From positions 62,001 through 126,000 of the forward strand of contig NZ_QLMJ01000016.1 in NCBI RefSeq assembly GCF_003259845.1: 64,000 nt of DNA. Direction: 5' to 3'. This document shows, piece by piece, positions 33,486-41,910 of the stretch. The notes beneath the pieces are model-generated. The model saw only the letters and a program-made list of their open reading frames with translations, did not search any database and was not told the origin of the DNA. A program made the position numbers and the translations under genes. This DNA is from Actinoplanes lutulentus. GTDB lineage: Bacteria > Actinomycetota > Actinomycetes > Mycobacteriales > Micromonosporaceae. Positions within the stretch are counted from its first letter, which is position 1. Every line of letters starts with the position of its first letter.

Positions 33486-35072
33486 GTGAGTCAGAACGTG
33501 CTGGCGTCGTCGGCGGGGGTTGCCGCACAGGCGGGCCGGAGGCGTACGTTCGCGGTGATCTCGCACCCGGATGCCGGTAAGTCCACGATGACCGAGGCCC
33601 TCGCCCTGCACGCCCGGGTGATCGGGCAGGCCGGCGCGGTGCACGGCAAGGGTGACCGCCGGGGCGTCGTGTCCGACTGGATGGCGATGGAGCAGGAGCG
33701 TGGCATCTCGGTCACCTCGGCCGCGCTCCAGTTCTCCTACCAGGACGTCGTCATCAACCTGCTGGACACGCCCGGCCACGCCGACTTCTCCGAGGACACC
33801 TACCGGGTGCTGACCGCGGTGGACAGCGCGGTCATGCTGCTGGACGCGGCGAAAGGCCTGGAGCCGCAGACGCTGAAGCTGTTCGAGGTGTGCCGGCAGC
33901 GCAGCATCCCGGTGATCACGTTCATCAACAAGTGGGACCGGCCCGGCCACGACGCTCTCGCCCTGATGGACGAGATCGAGGAGCGGATCGGGCTGAAGCC
34001 GACGCCGCTGACCTGGCCGGTCGGCATCGCCGGGCACTTCCGCGGCGTGATCGACCGCCGCACCGAGGTGTTCACCCGAATGCAGCGCTCCCCCGGTGGC
34101 GCCGACCTCGCCATCGAGGAGGAGATGAGCCCCGAGGCGGCGGCCGAGCTCTACGGCGCCGACTGGGAGACCGCGAACGAGGAACTGCAGCTGCTCGCGA
34201 TGACCGGCGCGGACTTCGACGACAAGGAGTTCCTGGCGGCCCGGAGCACGCCGGTGCTGTTCGGCGCGGCGGTGGCGAACCTCGGCGTACGACAGCTGTT
34301 GAATGTTCTTCTGGAGCTGGCGCCGCCGCCGTCGGCGCGACCGACGGTGTCCGGGACCGACAAGCCGGTCGACAGCGCGTTCTCCGGGTTCGTCTTCAAG
34401 ATCCAGGCGAACATGAACCGCACCCACCGTGACCAGGTCGCTTTCGTACGCGTCTGCTCCGGCCGCTTCGAGCGCGGCATGCTCGTGACGCACGGCGACA
34501 CCGGTCGGCCGTTCACCACGAAGTACGCCCAGCAGATCTTCGGCCAGGGCCGCGACACGATCGACGAGGCGTTCCCCGGCGACGTGATCGGTCTGGTCAA
34601 CGCGACCGCGCTCGGCATCGGCGACACCCTCTACGTCAGCGAGCCGGTGAAGTACCCGGCCCTGCCGTCGTTCCCGCCGGAGCACTTCGCGGTGGTGAGC
34701 ACCTCGGACACCGCGGCGTTCAAGCGTTTCCGGCGCGGCATCGAACAGCTCGACGGCGAGGGCGTGGTCCAGGTGCTGCGCTCCGATCAGCGTGGCGACC
34801 AGTCCCCGGTGCTCGCGGCCGTCGGCCCGATGCAGTTCGAGGTGGCCACCCACCGCCTGGAGGCCGAGTTCGGGGTGAAGACCCAGCTCAACCACCTTCC
34901 GTACGAAGTGGCGGCGCGCACCGACGAGGCCGGCCGGGAGATCCTGCGGACCGAGTCGAACGTCGAGGTCATGACCCGGGTACGCGACGGCGCCCTGCTC
35001 GCGCTCTTCCCGCACCGGTGGCGGATGCGCTCCGTCGCGGGCCGGCACCCCGACCTGCGTCTCGACGACTGA
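33486..35072 (+). CDS. prfC: Peptide chain release factor 3
   Basis: The 528-residue GTPase shows G1 SHPDAGKST, the RGISVTSAALQF switch, G3 DTPGH and G4 NKWDRPG, followed by the RF3-specific domains ending VMTRVRDGALLALFPHRWRM. RF3 removes RF1/RF2 from the ribosome after termination. The length is normal. GTG at 33486 is preceded by GGGGAGCGG. It stands alone and meets the GCS2-type ligase gene tail to tail with 3 bases between. Confidence 0.93.
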   Translation: MSQNVLASSAGVAAQAGRRRTFAVISHPDAGKSTMTEALALHARVIGQAGAVHGKGDRRGVVSDWMAMEQERGISVTSAALQFSYQDVVINLLDTPGHADFSEDTYRVLTAVDSAVMLLDAAKGLEPQTLKLFEVCRQRSIPVITFINKWDRPGHDALALMDEIEERIGLKPTPLTWPVGIAGHFRGVIDRRTEVFTRMQRSPGGADLAIEEEMSPEAAAELYGADWETANEELQLLAMTGADFDDKEFLAARSTPVLFGAAVANLGVRQLLNVLLELAPPPSARPTVSGTDKPVDSAFSGFVFKIQANMNRTHRDQVAFVRVCSGRFERGMLVTHGDTGRPFTTKYAQQIFGQGRDTIDEAFPGDVIGLVNATALGIGDTLYVSEPVKYPALPSFPPEHFAVVSTSDTAAFKRFRRGIEQLDGEGVVQVLRSDQRGDQSPVLAAVGPMQFEVATHRLEAEFGVKTQLNHLPYEVAARTDEAGREILRTESNVEVMTRVRDGALLALFPHRWRMRSVAGRHPDLRLDD

Positions 35073-35075
35073 CCC

Positions 35076-36209
35076 TCAGCCGGGCCGGCCGTCGTGCAGT
35101 TCCCTCACAAGGGACGACACGACGGCCTTGAGGCTTCCGCCGCTGGCCGCGGCGACCTTCAGCTGCCGCTGATAACTGGCGCCCTGCCGGATGATGTCGT
35201 GCACGTGCTCCAGCTCGCCCGCGCAGTCGAGCGCGTCGGCGATCGGGGCGAGGGCCGGCAGCAGGTGGCCGAGGTCCTCGGTGACCAGCCGTTCGTCGCC
35301 GGCCGCGTTCTGGATGATGATGGCGTCCATCCCGTACCGGGCGGCGCGCCATTTGTTCTCCCGGACGAACCAGGGCTGCATCTTCGGCACCTCGCGCCCG
35401 GCGTCGAGCTCGCGGGAGAAGTGCTCGACCAGGCACTGGGTCAGCGCCGCGATCGCGCCGATCTCGTGGGCGGTCGGGATGCCGTCGAAGGTGCGCACCT
35501 CGATCGTGCCCCACTTCGGCGACGGGCGGATGTCCCAGCGCAGCTCGTTGAGCTCCTCGATGACGCCGACGTGTTTCAGGTCGGCGACCAGCGACTCGTA
35601 CTGTCCCCAGTCGGTGAACTGCGGCGGCAGCCCGGCGGTCGGCAGCTGCTGGAACATCAGGGCGCGGTTGGACGCGTACCCGGTGGTCTCCCCCGCCCAG
35701 AACGGGCTCGACGCGCTGAGCGCCTGGAAGTGCGGCAGGTAACTGAGCAGCCCGTCGATGATGGGAAAGACCTTGCGGCGGTCTTCGACCGCCACATGGA
35801 CGTGGACGCCCCAGATCATCATCTGCCGGCCCCACCATCGGGTACGGTCGATGAGCGTGTCGTATCGCGGATTGTCCGGTGTGACCCGCTGCTGGAACCA
35901 CTGGCTGAACGGGTGCGTGCCCGACGACAGCAGGTCGACGCCCATCGGCTCGGCGAACCCGCTGACCCGCTCGACGAGCCGGGTGAGGTCGTCGACGGCG
36001 TCCCGGGTCCGGTGGTGCGGCGCGCTGACGATCTCGACGGTGTTGGTGAGCAGCTCACCGGTCACGTGCGGGAAGGACTCCGCGGGCCCGAGTTTCGCCA
36101 GCAGCTCCGGCGCGGCCGGGGCGAGCTCACCGCTGCGCCGGTCGACGCACGCAATCTCCCACTCGATGCCGAGACGCGACCTCACCGAGGAGCCGAAGTC
36201 AATGGTCAT
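35076..36209 (-). CDS. Carboxylate-amine ligase, GCS2/YbdK family
   Basis: The 377-residue protein begins at the family motif LGIEWEIACVD (metal-binding Glu) and shows GELLTNTVEIVSAP, MIWGVHVHVAVEDRR and WGTIEVRTFDG. This is the glutamate-cysteine ligase type 2 group; YbdK-type members have weak gamma-glutamylcysteine ligase activity and the physiological substrate is unclear. I use the ATG at 36209 because homology begins there; an ATG 10 codons upstream is the alternative. It stands 131 bases from the HD-domain gene. Confidence 0.87.
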   Translation of the reverse strand: MTIDFGSSVRSRLGIEWEIACVDRRSGELAPAAPELLAKLGPAESFPHVTGELLTNTVEIVSAPHHRTRDAVDDLTRLVERVSGFAEPMGVDLLSSGTHPFSQWFQQRVTPDNPRYDTLIDRTRWWGRQMMIWGVHVHVAVEDRRKVFPIIDGLLSYLPHFQALSASSPFWAGETTGYASNRALMFQQLPTAGLPPQFTDWGQYESLVADLKHVGVIEELNELRWDIRPSPKWGTIEVRTFDGIPTAHEIGAIAALTQCLVEHFSRELDAGREVPKMQPWFVRENKWRAARYGMDAIIIQNAAGDERLVTEDLGHLLPALAPIADALDCAGELEHVHDIIRQGASYQRQLKVAAASGGSLKAVVSSLVRELHDGRPG

Positions 36210-36306
36210 GAACCGGCCCCGCCGATGATCATGATTCACATCTTACCCGTCAACTCCGATCGATGCGATGGGCCGTGGCCAGCCCCACTCCTCCCGCCCG
36301 CGACGC

Positions 36307-36337
36307 GGTGGAGGGTGGCTCGCCGCCACCCTCCACC
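36307..36337 (-). terminator. Strong hairpin after the HD-domain gene
   Basis: GGTGGAGGGTGGC (36307-36319) pairs perfectly with GCCACCCTCCACC (36325-36337) over a 5-base loop. It begins 3 bases past the stop of the minus-strand HD gene. It lacks a T tract but is the strongest local stem and probably ends that two-gene operon. Confidence 0.7.
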
Positions 36338-36340
36338 ATC

Positions 36341-37003
36341 TCAGCCCGGCAGCACCGGAGCGGCCGCCAGCTCGTCCATGCCGGGGAACGGGTTCTCCGG
36401 TCGCGCCCGGCGGTACGCGGCCTCGACGAACGACAGTGGCGCCCACTTCGACGGCTGGTGATCGATCTGCCGCGCCACCGTCTCGATGAGCCGTTCCCGC
36501 AGGTCCAGCCACGGGAACGCGGCATGGGCGGACTCCAGCACGGCCCGATCCACCTCCTCGGCGCCGAACCCGAAGATGTCCGCACCGATGCCGAAGTGCG
36601 CCAGCGCGACCTCGGGCCGCTTGTGCGCGGCGATGCCCGGTGACGTGTGCAGCGCGACGGCGTCCCAGATCAGCGTGACAGCCGGTTCCCGCAAGCCGTA
36701 CTCGCGAGCCAGCTCCGCGGCCCGGAAGGCACCGTCCACCTCGAACCGGTTCGGCCCGTCGCCCTCCCCGGTCAGGCCGATGTCGTGCAGCACGGTGGCG
36801 ACGAACAACACCTCGTCGTCGTAGTCGGCCCCGGCCACGAGTCCCCGCCCCAGGCCGATGCTGCGCGCGTAGAAGTAGCTGCGCACGCTGTGGTTGAGCA
36901 GGAACGCCGGCGAGTGCTCGGTGGCCAGCCGCAGCGCGGCCTCGGCCGCCGCGGTGCGCGGCCAGCTGCCGATCAGCTCCGGAAGAGCGGTCAGGTCCTT
37001 CAC
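36341..37003 (-). CDS. HD-domain hydrolase, cyanamide hydratase-like
   Basis: The 220-residue protein has the HD metal site: His38 in LLNHSVRSYFYA, His73-Asp74 in VLHDIGLTGE and a later His in ALHTSPGI. The NHSVRSYFYA block is typical of the cyanamide hydratase-like group of HD proteins; the substrate here is unknown. The GTG at 37003 overlaps the stop of the upstream small gene (GTGA), so both are translated together. Confidence 0.85.
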   Translation of the reverse strand: MKDLTALPELIGSWPRTAAAEAALRLATEHSPAFLLNHSVRSYFYARSIGLGRGLVAGADYDDEVLFVATVLHDIGLTGEGDGPNRFEVDGAFRAAELAREYGLREPAVTLIWDAVALHTSPGIAAHKRPEVALAHFGIGADIFGFGAEEVDRAVLESAHAAFPWLDLRERLIETVARQIDHQPSKWAPLSFVEAAYRRARPENPFPGMDELAAAPVLPG

Positions 37004-37350
37004 CGTACGGCTTCCGTCAGCGCCACGTGGTCCGCGATGACCGTCTCGGCGTCGCGCAGTTCGCCGGCGAGGTTCGTCTGCTCGAAGTACGTGTACCAGC
37101 CGGACTGCTCGACGCCGGCCAGGAAGGCCGCGGCCAGTTCCCGCGACGGGGCCTGCCAGACGGCGAACCACTGGTGCGGGCTCGCGTAGGCGACGTCCTG
37201 ATCGGCGGCGCCCCAGCCGAGGGTCACCACGCCGATCCCGGCGAGCTGCTTGATCGCCTCGCGGATACCCGCGAACAGGGCGGAACGGGTGGCTTCGTCC
37301 GCGCTGTGGAAGGCCGGCTTCGGTGTCCAGATCTCAACGACGACGTACAT
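37000..37350 (-). CDS. Small conserved protein, ferredoxin-like fold (DUF6616-like)
   Basis: This 116-residue protein begins MYVVVEIWTPKPAFHS and contains GVVTLGWGAADQDVAYASPHQ, a pattern of short dimeric alpha/beta-barrel proteins. The family assignment is tentative and no function is known. It is the first gene of a pair with the HD hydrolase, coupled by GTGA, so it may help that enzyme. A divergent GlxA-like regulator lies 67 bases away. Confidence 0.7.
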   Translation of the reverse strand: MYVVVEIWTPKPAFHSADEATRSALFAGIREAIKQLAGIGVVTLGWGAADQDVAYASPHQWFAVWQAPSRELAAAFLAGVEQSGWYTYFEQTNLAGELRDAETVIADHVALTEAVR

Positions 37351-37417
37351 GGTCGGTGTCCTCTCTCGGGGTGTGGCACCACGCTACGAGCGGGGCTGGC
37401 CCCCGTACGATGGCCTG

Positions 37418-38401
37418 ATGGACATTGATCCCAAGGATCTGGCCAACGTCGCGGTGGTGGTCCAGCCGGGCACGGTCGCGCTGGACCTGGCCGTGCCGAT
37501 CCAGGTGTTCGGCCGCTGGCCGGAGCACCTGGCCGCGGCCAACCCGTACACGCTGGCCGTGGCCGGCGCGGGCCCGATCGACGGACCGCTGGTGCCCCGT
37601 GACCTTCAGCCGCTGGAGCGCATCGCGTCGGCCGGGACGGTGATCGTGCCCGGTGTCGACGATCCGTCGGTGCCCCCGGACCCGGCCCTCGTCGAGCAGT
37701 TGCGTGCCGCGTACGCCCGGGGCAGCCGCATGGTGTCCATCTGCACCGGCGCGTTCGCCCTGGCAGCGGCCGGTATCCTGGACGGCCGGGCGGCCACGAC
37801 GCACTGGCGATGGGCCGGGCTGCTCCGGGACCGCCACCCGGCCGTCCAGGTCCGCGAGGCGGAGCTGTATGTGACGGACACCGGCGTCTACACGTCAGCC
37901 GGCGTGCTGGCCGGCACTGATCTGTGCCTGCACCTGCTCCGCACCGATCTGGGCCAGGCGGCGGCCAACGACATGGCCCGGTTTCTGATCAGCCCGCCGC
38001 ACCGCGACGGCGGCCAGGCACAGTTCATCGAGCCGATGACTCCGCGCGGCGACCCGGACATCGCCCGGCTGCTCGCCTGGATCCAGCTCAACCTGCACGA
38101 GCCGCTCACCCTGGAGCTGATCAGCGGTCACAGCCTCCTGAGCTCGCGGACGCTGCGCCGCCGCTTCCGCGAGGCGACCGGGACCAGCGTGCTCAACTGG
38201 GTGATCCTGCAGCGGGTGGCCCGCGCTCGCGCTCTGCTGGAGACCACGTCGCTGGGTGTCGACGAGATCGCCCACCGCTGCGGCTTCGGCTCGGCCGAAT
38301 CCTTGCGGGTGCATTTCCACGCGCACACCCGCACCAGCCCGTCGCATTACCGGCGGACTTTTGGCGTCACGATGCCCGGAGCAACGTCAGGCGGGTCGTG
38401 A
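37418..38401 (+). CDS. GlxA-type AraC-family regulator with DJ-1/PfpI domain
   Basis: The 327-residue protein has an N-terminal DJ-1/PfpI-like domain (VAVVVQPGTVALDLAVPIQVF, then ICTGAFALAAAG with Cys109 at the nucleophile elbow) and a C-terminal AraC double helix-turn-helix (SLLSSRTLRRRFREATG and GVDEIAHRCGFGSAESLRVH). Such GlxA-type factors activate catabolic genes in response to amines or similar ligands. The divergent DUF6616-like/HD pair is a possible target. Its 3' end overlaps the convergent TetR gene by 35 bases. Confidence 0.9.
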   Translation: MDIDPKDLANVAVVVQPGTVALDLAVPIQVFGRWPEHLAAANPYTLAVAGAGPIDGPLVPRDLQPLERIASAGTVIVPGVDDPSVPPDPALVEQLRAAYARGSRMVSICTGAFALAAAGILDGRAATTHWRWAGLLRDRHPAVQVREAELYVTDTGVYTSAGVLAGTDLCLHLLRTDLGQAAANDMARFLISPPHRDGGQAQFIEPMTPRGDPDIARLLAWIQLNLHEPLTLELISGHSLLSSRTLRRRFREATGTSVLNWVILQRVARARALLETTSLGVDEIAHRCGFGSAESLRVHFHAHTRTSPSHYRRTFGVTMPGATSGGS

Positions 38402-38948
38402 TCTCGGTGACCGTGCGGTCCAGTGGCGGCCAGCCGAACCCGGGCGCGGAGAGCCGCGCGCCGATGACGCCGTGCAGGGCGGCCAGCAGGTGGACCGCGT
38501 CGGTGCGCGGGTCGGCCGAGGCTGAGGATCCGTCAGCGGCACAGGCCGCGATCAGCTCCACCATCTTGTCGAGTGCCGCGCCGGCCAGCGCGTCGGAGCC
38601 CGGCACGTGCGTGAAGATCAGGGCGTACCGCGCCGGGCGGGCGAGGCCCAGCTCCACATAGGCACGAGCGCGGGCCAGCAGCCGGGCCGCCGGCGACGGC
38701 AGACCGTCCTCGGCGGCCGCGGTGACCTGGATGACCTGCGCGAACGTGTCCCGGCGCAGCTCTGCCAGCAGGGCGGGCAGGTCGGCGAAGTGCCGGTAGA
38801 CGGCCGGTGCGGTGACCCCGGCGGCGCGCGCGACCGCTCGCAGGGTCACGCCCGCCGGACCCTGCTCGTCGAGCACGCCGAAGGCGGCGTCCACCAGCTC
38901 CCCGCGCAGTCGCTCGCCCTGCCCCCGGGTGTTCTGAGTCCTCGTCAC
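38367..38948 (-). CDS. TetR-family regulator (WHG-type C-terminal domain)
   Basis: The 193-residue protein has the TetR DNA-binding domain (VTLRAVARAAGVTAPAVYRHF) and an all-helical ligand domain of the WHG type. The start is GTG at 38948. It lies divergent from the ABC-2-like membrane protein and the 115-base gap holds two near-identical 15-bp elements, so it probably represses that gene and itself. This is the classic set-up for a drug- or lipid-responsive repressor. Confidence 0.88.
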   Translation of the reverse strand: MTRTQNTRGQGERLRGELVDAAFGVLDEQGPAGVTLRAVARAAGVTAPAVYRHFADLPALLAELRRDTFAQVIQVTAAAEDGLPSPAARLLARARAYVELGLARPARYALIFTHVPGSDALAGAALDKMVELIAACAADGSSASADPRTDAVHLLAALHGVIGARLSAPGFGWPPLDRTVTEITTRLTLLRAS

Positions 38949-38956
38949 GCCAACAC

Positions 38957-39006
38957 TTTACACGCGTTTACTGTGACGCCCCACTCAACGGTTTACACCT
39001 GTTTAC
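38957..39006. promoter_or_regulatory. Two 15-bp repeated elements, candidate TetR operators
   Basis: TTTACACGCGTTTAC at 38957-38971 and TTTACACCTGTTTAC at 38992-39006 differ at two positions and are spaced 35 bases start to start. Each contains a TTTAC-N5-TTTAC direct repeat. They lie in the divergent gap between the TetR gene and the membrane protein gene, where a repressor would block both promoters. Confidence 0.6.
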
Positions 39007-39063
39007 CGATGAGCGTATAAATCTCGGTGAACGGCCCCGAGAGCCCTGGGGCCTCGACGAACG

Positions 39064-40332
39064 GTGACAGAAATGCGACTTCGCCACTTCCGCAATCCGC
39101 GCGTCTGGCGGATTCCGGTCATCATGATCGTGCTGCTGAGCATCGCCCTGCCGGCCTGCTATCTGAGCGGCATCGCGGACCCACAGGGGCATCTGCGCAA
39201 GCTGCCGGTCGCTCTGGTGCTCGCCACCCAGGAACCCGGCGGCCCGGCCGGTGCCGCCGAGGCTCTGGCCGACGGCATCCGCGCCGGCGCCGACCCGGAC
39301 AAACTCGATATGACCACCATGTCGGCCACCGAGATGTCCACCCGGTTCGCCGACGACGACATCTACGGAGCCGTCGTCATCCCCGCCGACTTCGAGCGTT
39401 CGCTGTCCACGCTGACCGGCGACGCCGCCATCGTGCGGCCGGTGGTCACCGTGCGTACCAACGCCGGCGACGGCAGCCTGGCGGCCGGCCTGGTGAGCGG
39501 CAACCTCGGACCCGTGCTCGCCGCCGCCCAGCGCGCCCTCGGCGACCAGCTGCGAGCCGCCGCCGGCACCGCACTCACCCCCGCGCAGTCACTCGTGCTG
39601 CGGGAGCCGTTCACCGTGTCGACGGTGCCGCACGAGGTGCTGCCGGCCAGGTCCGGGTACGGCCTGACGCCGTTCTACCTGGCCCTGGTGGCGATCCTGA
39701 TCGGCTTCATCGGCGCGTCGACGATCCACCCGTCCCTGGACGCCGCGATCGGCTTCACACCGAGCGAACTCGGCCCGCTGACCAGCCGCCGCCCGTACCA
39801 GTGGGCGGGCCGGGTCACCACGCTGCTCGCGAAGTTCGCGGTCCTGGCCGGTGTCGCGCCCCTCGCGGCCGCCCTGCTGCAACTGGTCGCCACGACGGCG
39901 ATCGGCGTGCCGGTGAGCCACCCGGTCGAGCTGTGGCTGCTGCTCACCGCCACGATCGTCGCCGTCGGCATCGGGGCACTGTCGGTCTTCGCGGCGTTCG
40001 GCAGCCCGGGCGCGCTCCTCAACACGTTCTTCTTCGTGGCATTGTCCCTGGCCTCCGGGCCCACCGTTCCGGTGGAGGCGCTGCCCGGCTGGCTGCGCTC
40101 GCTCACCACTGTCACCGCGATGCATCCGGTCCTGGACGGTGTCCGCGCGATCCTGTTCTTCGACGCCCGCGGCGCGGCAGGCCTCGGCCACGCCTGGATC
40201 CGGCTGGGCATCGGCGCCGTCGCCGGAGCGGCCCTCGGCCTGCTCGCGGCGTGGCTCTACGACCGCAACCCCCGCCTGACCCGGCATCCGGTCACCGCGA
40301 CGCCGGCGCCGGTCCTCGTACCGCAGCCGTGA
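39064..40332 (+). CDS. ABC-2-like membrane protein (YhgE/SNG1-type)
   Basis: The 422-residue protein has one N-terminal membrane helix (WRIPVIMIVLLSIALPACYL), a large extracytoplasmic domain of about 170 residues (residues 30-200), and five helices at the C-terminal end. This 1 plus 5 pattern with a periplasmic-side loop is seen in ABC-2-like and YhgE/Pip-type exporters that lack their own ATPase. It is probably an efflux or phage-receptor-type envelope protein controlled by the divergent TetR. The GTG at 39064 and the ATG at 39073 are both possible starts; neither has a clear ribosome site. Confidence 0.75.
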   Translation: MTEMRLRHFRNPRVWRIPVIMIVLLSIALPACYLSGIADPQGHLRKLPVALVLATQEPGGPAGAAEALADGIRAGADPDKLDMTTMSATEMSTRFADDDIYGAVVIPADFERSLSTLTGDAAIVRPVVTVRTNAGDGSLAAGLVSGNLGPVLAAAQRALGDQLRAAAGTALTPAQSLVLREPFTVSTVPHEVLPARSGYGLTPFYLALVAILIGFIGASTIHPSLDAAIGFTPSELGPLTSRRPYQWAGRVTTLLAKFAVLAGVAPLAAALLQLVATTAIGVPVSHPVELWLLLTATIVAVGIGALSVFAAFGSPGALLNTFFFVALSLASGPTVPVEALPGWLRSLTTVTAMHPVLDGVRAILFFDARGAAGLGHAWIRLGIGAVAGAALGLLAAWLYDRNPRLTRHPVTATPAPVLVPQP

Positions 40333-40395
40333 CCGCGCACCCGCGAGCCACAGCCGGGCACCCGCGAGCCGCGGCCCGTGCATCCGGGAGAGCGG

Positions 40396-40947
40396 TCACG
40401 GCGTCTCGTCCGCCTCCGGGTCCTCGGACTCGGTCGGCTCGGCCGACGGCGTCGCGGACGGTGCGGTGGACGGCGCCGGCGTGGTGGGCGTGACGCTCGG
40501 CCGTGGCGTGGGCTTGGCCTTCCCGCTCGCCTGCACCTTCGTAGCGGTGTACGCCGCATCGATCCGGGTGCCGGCCACAGTGATCTTGTTTCCGGCGGCG
40601 AGCGCGCTCACCGCGACCTTCTTGCCGTTCAACAGGATCCGCACGCTCGACGGCACACCGATCGTCACGGTCCGGCCTTTCACGTCCTTGGTGCCACCCT
40701 TCACCGCGACCGTGACCGTACCCTTCGCCGCATCGACAGCGGTCACCGTGCCCGTCGCCGAGAAGGTCGCCTTCACCTTCTTACCCGAGCTCTTAGTAGG
40801 CGTAGCGGTCGGCTTCTTGGCCGCCACCACCTGACCGGTCGAGGGCGACGAACCCGCCTGGGCATAGGCGACCACGCCCGTGCTCACGGCGGGAACCACG
40901 ACCGCGACGGTCATGGCGACAGCGACAGCGGTACGGCGCATCCGCAT
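40396..40947 (-). CDS. Secreted protein of unknown function with Pro/Thr/Ser-rich tail
   Basis: The 183-residue protein has a signal peptide (TAVAVAMTVAVVVPAVS). The mature part includes a small beta domain (residues about 60-140: GTVTAVDAAKGTVTVAV, DVKGRTVTIGVPSSVRILLN) resembling OB-type DUF5666-like exported domains, then a low-complexity Pro/Thr/Ser/Ala tail ending in acidic residues. AGGAG lies 7 bases before the ATG at 40947. No partner gene is apparent. Confidence 0.75.
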   Translation of the reverse strand: MRMRRTAVAVAMTVAVVVPAVSTGVVAYAQAGSSPSTGQVVAAKKPTATPTKSSGKKVKATFSATGTVTAVDAAKGTVTVAVKGGTKDVKGRTVTIGVPSSVRILLNGKKVAVSALAAGNKITVAGTRIDAAYTATKVQASGKAKPTPRPSVTPTTPAPSTAPSATPSAEPTESEDPEADETP

Positions 40948-41022
40948 GAGAAGACTCCTAGAAGAGGGAGCTCCTACCGTCGGCAACGCGGGGCACGATC
41001 TGAACAGTCGTAGGGTTCTCCT

Positions 41023-41886
41023 ATGACACAGCGACTCGTCAGCGTCTGGCAACCGTTCTTCCTCAGCAAGGCCGGTCAGGACGCGGCCATCGACGCCGCG
41101 ATCGAACTGGAGGAGCTCGGCTACTCGCGGATCTGGTTCTCCGGCGGCTTCGGGGAGAACGTCCACCCACGATTCCGGGAGATCCTGGACGGCACCAAGC
41201 GCATCGGGGTCGCCACCGGGATCGTGAGCATCTGGCACTCGTCGCCGGCCGAGGTGGCCGTGTTCGCCCAGGACGCGCAGCACGACCATCCGGGCCGGTT
41301 CCTGCTCGGTCTCGGCGCCAGCCACGCGGTGCTGGTGGAGAACGACGGCACCGACTACCGCAAGCCGTACTCGAAGATGGTGGCGTACCTCGACGGTCTC
41401 GACGCTGCCGGGCTGCCCGCCGAGGCGCGGATCCTGGCGGCGCTCGGACCTCGGATGCTGGAGCTGTCCCGCGATCGGTCAACCGGCGCGCACCCGTACT
41501 TCACCACGGCGGAGCACACCGCCGAGGCCCGCGCCGCGCTCGGACCCGACCGGCTGCTGGCCCCCGAGGTCGCGGTGGTCGTCGACGCGAACCCGGAGAC
41601 CGCCCGGGCCACCGCCCGGCAGTACACGGCCGGATATCTCACCCTGCCGAACTACACCAACAACCTGCGGCGCTTCGGCTGGACCGACGACGACTTCGCC
41701 GGTGGCGGCAGCGACCGCCTGGTCGACGCACTGATCCCCTGGGGTACGCCCGAGAAGGTCGCGGCCGGGCTAGAGAAGCATTACCAGGCCGGTGCGGACG
41801 AGGTGGCGATCCAGGTGCTCAACGGCGGCGACGCCCGCAGCTTCCCGGCCGGCGCGTTCCGTACCCTCGCTGGGATCTTGATCTGA
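41023..41886 (+). CDS. F420-dependent-type LLM oxidoreductase
   Basis: The 287-residue protein is a short luciferase-like monooxygenase-family protein: GYSRIWFSGGFGENVHPR, RIGVATGIVSIWHSSPAEVA and HPGRFLLGLGASHAVL. The size and HPGRFLLGLGASH block fit the TIGR03620-like F420-dependent group. It probably reduces or oxidises an unknown substrate with cofactor F420. It is 75 bases from the divergent secreted-protein gene. The last residues are encoded in a 19-bp duplicated segment. Confidence 0.85.
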   Translation: MTQRLVSVWQPFFLSKAGQDAAIDAAIELEELGYSRIWFSGGFGENVHPRFREILDGTKRIGVATGIVSIWHSSPAEVAVFAQDAQHDHPGRFLLGLGASHAVLVENDGTDYRKPYSKMVAYLDGLDAAGLPAEARILAALGPRMLELSRDRSTGAHPYFTTAEHTAEARAALGPDRLLAPEVAVVVDANPETARATARQYTAGYLTLPNYTNNLRRFGWTDDDFAGGGSDRLVDALIPWGTPEKVAAGLEKHYQAGADEVAIQVLNGGDARSFPAGAFRTLAGILI

Positions 41887-41910
41887 GATCAGGATCTTGA
41901 TCTGAGATCA
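41873..41910. repeat. Tandem 19-bp duplication containing a TGATCTGAGATCA palindrome
   Basis: GGATCTTGATCTGAGATCA occurs twice in direct succession (41873-41891 and 41892-41910). The first copy contains the stop of the LLM gene; the second touches the end of the convergent PucR-type gene. Each copy contains the 13-base palindrome TGATCTGAGATCA, so the pair can form hairpins and may serve as a bidirectional terminator. Confidence 0.8.
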
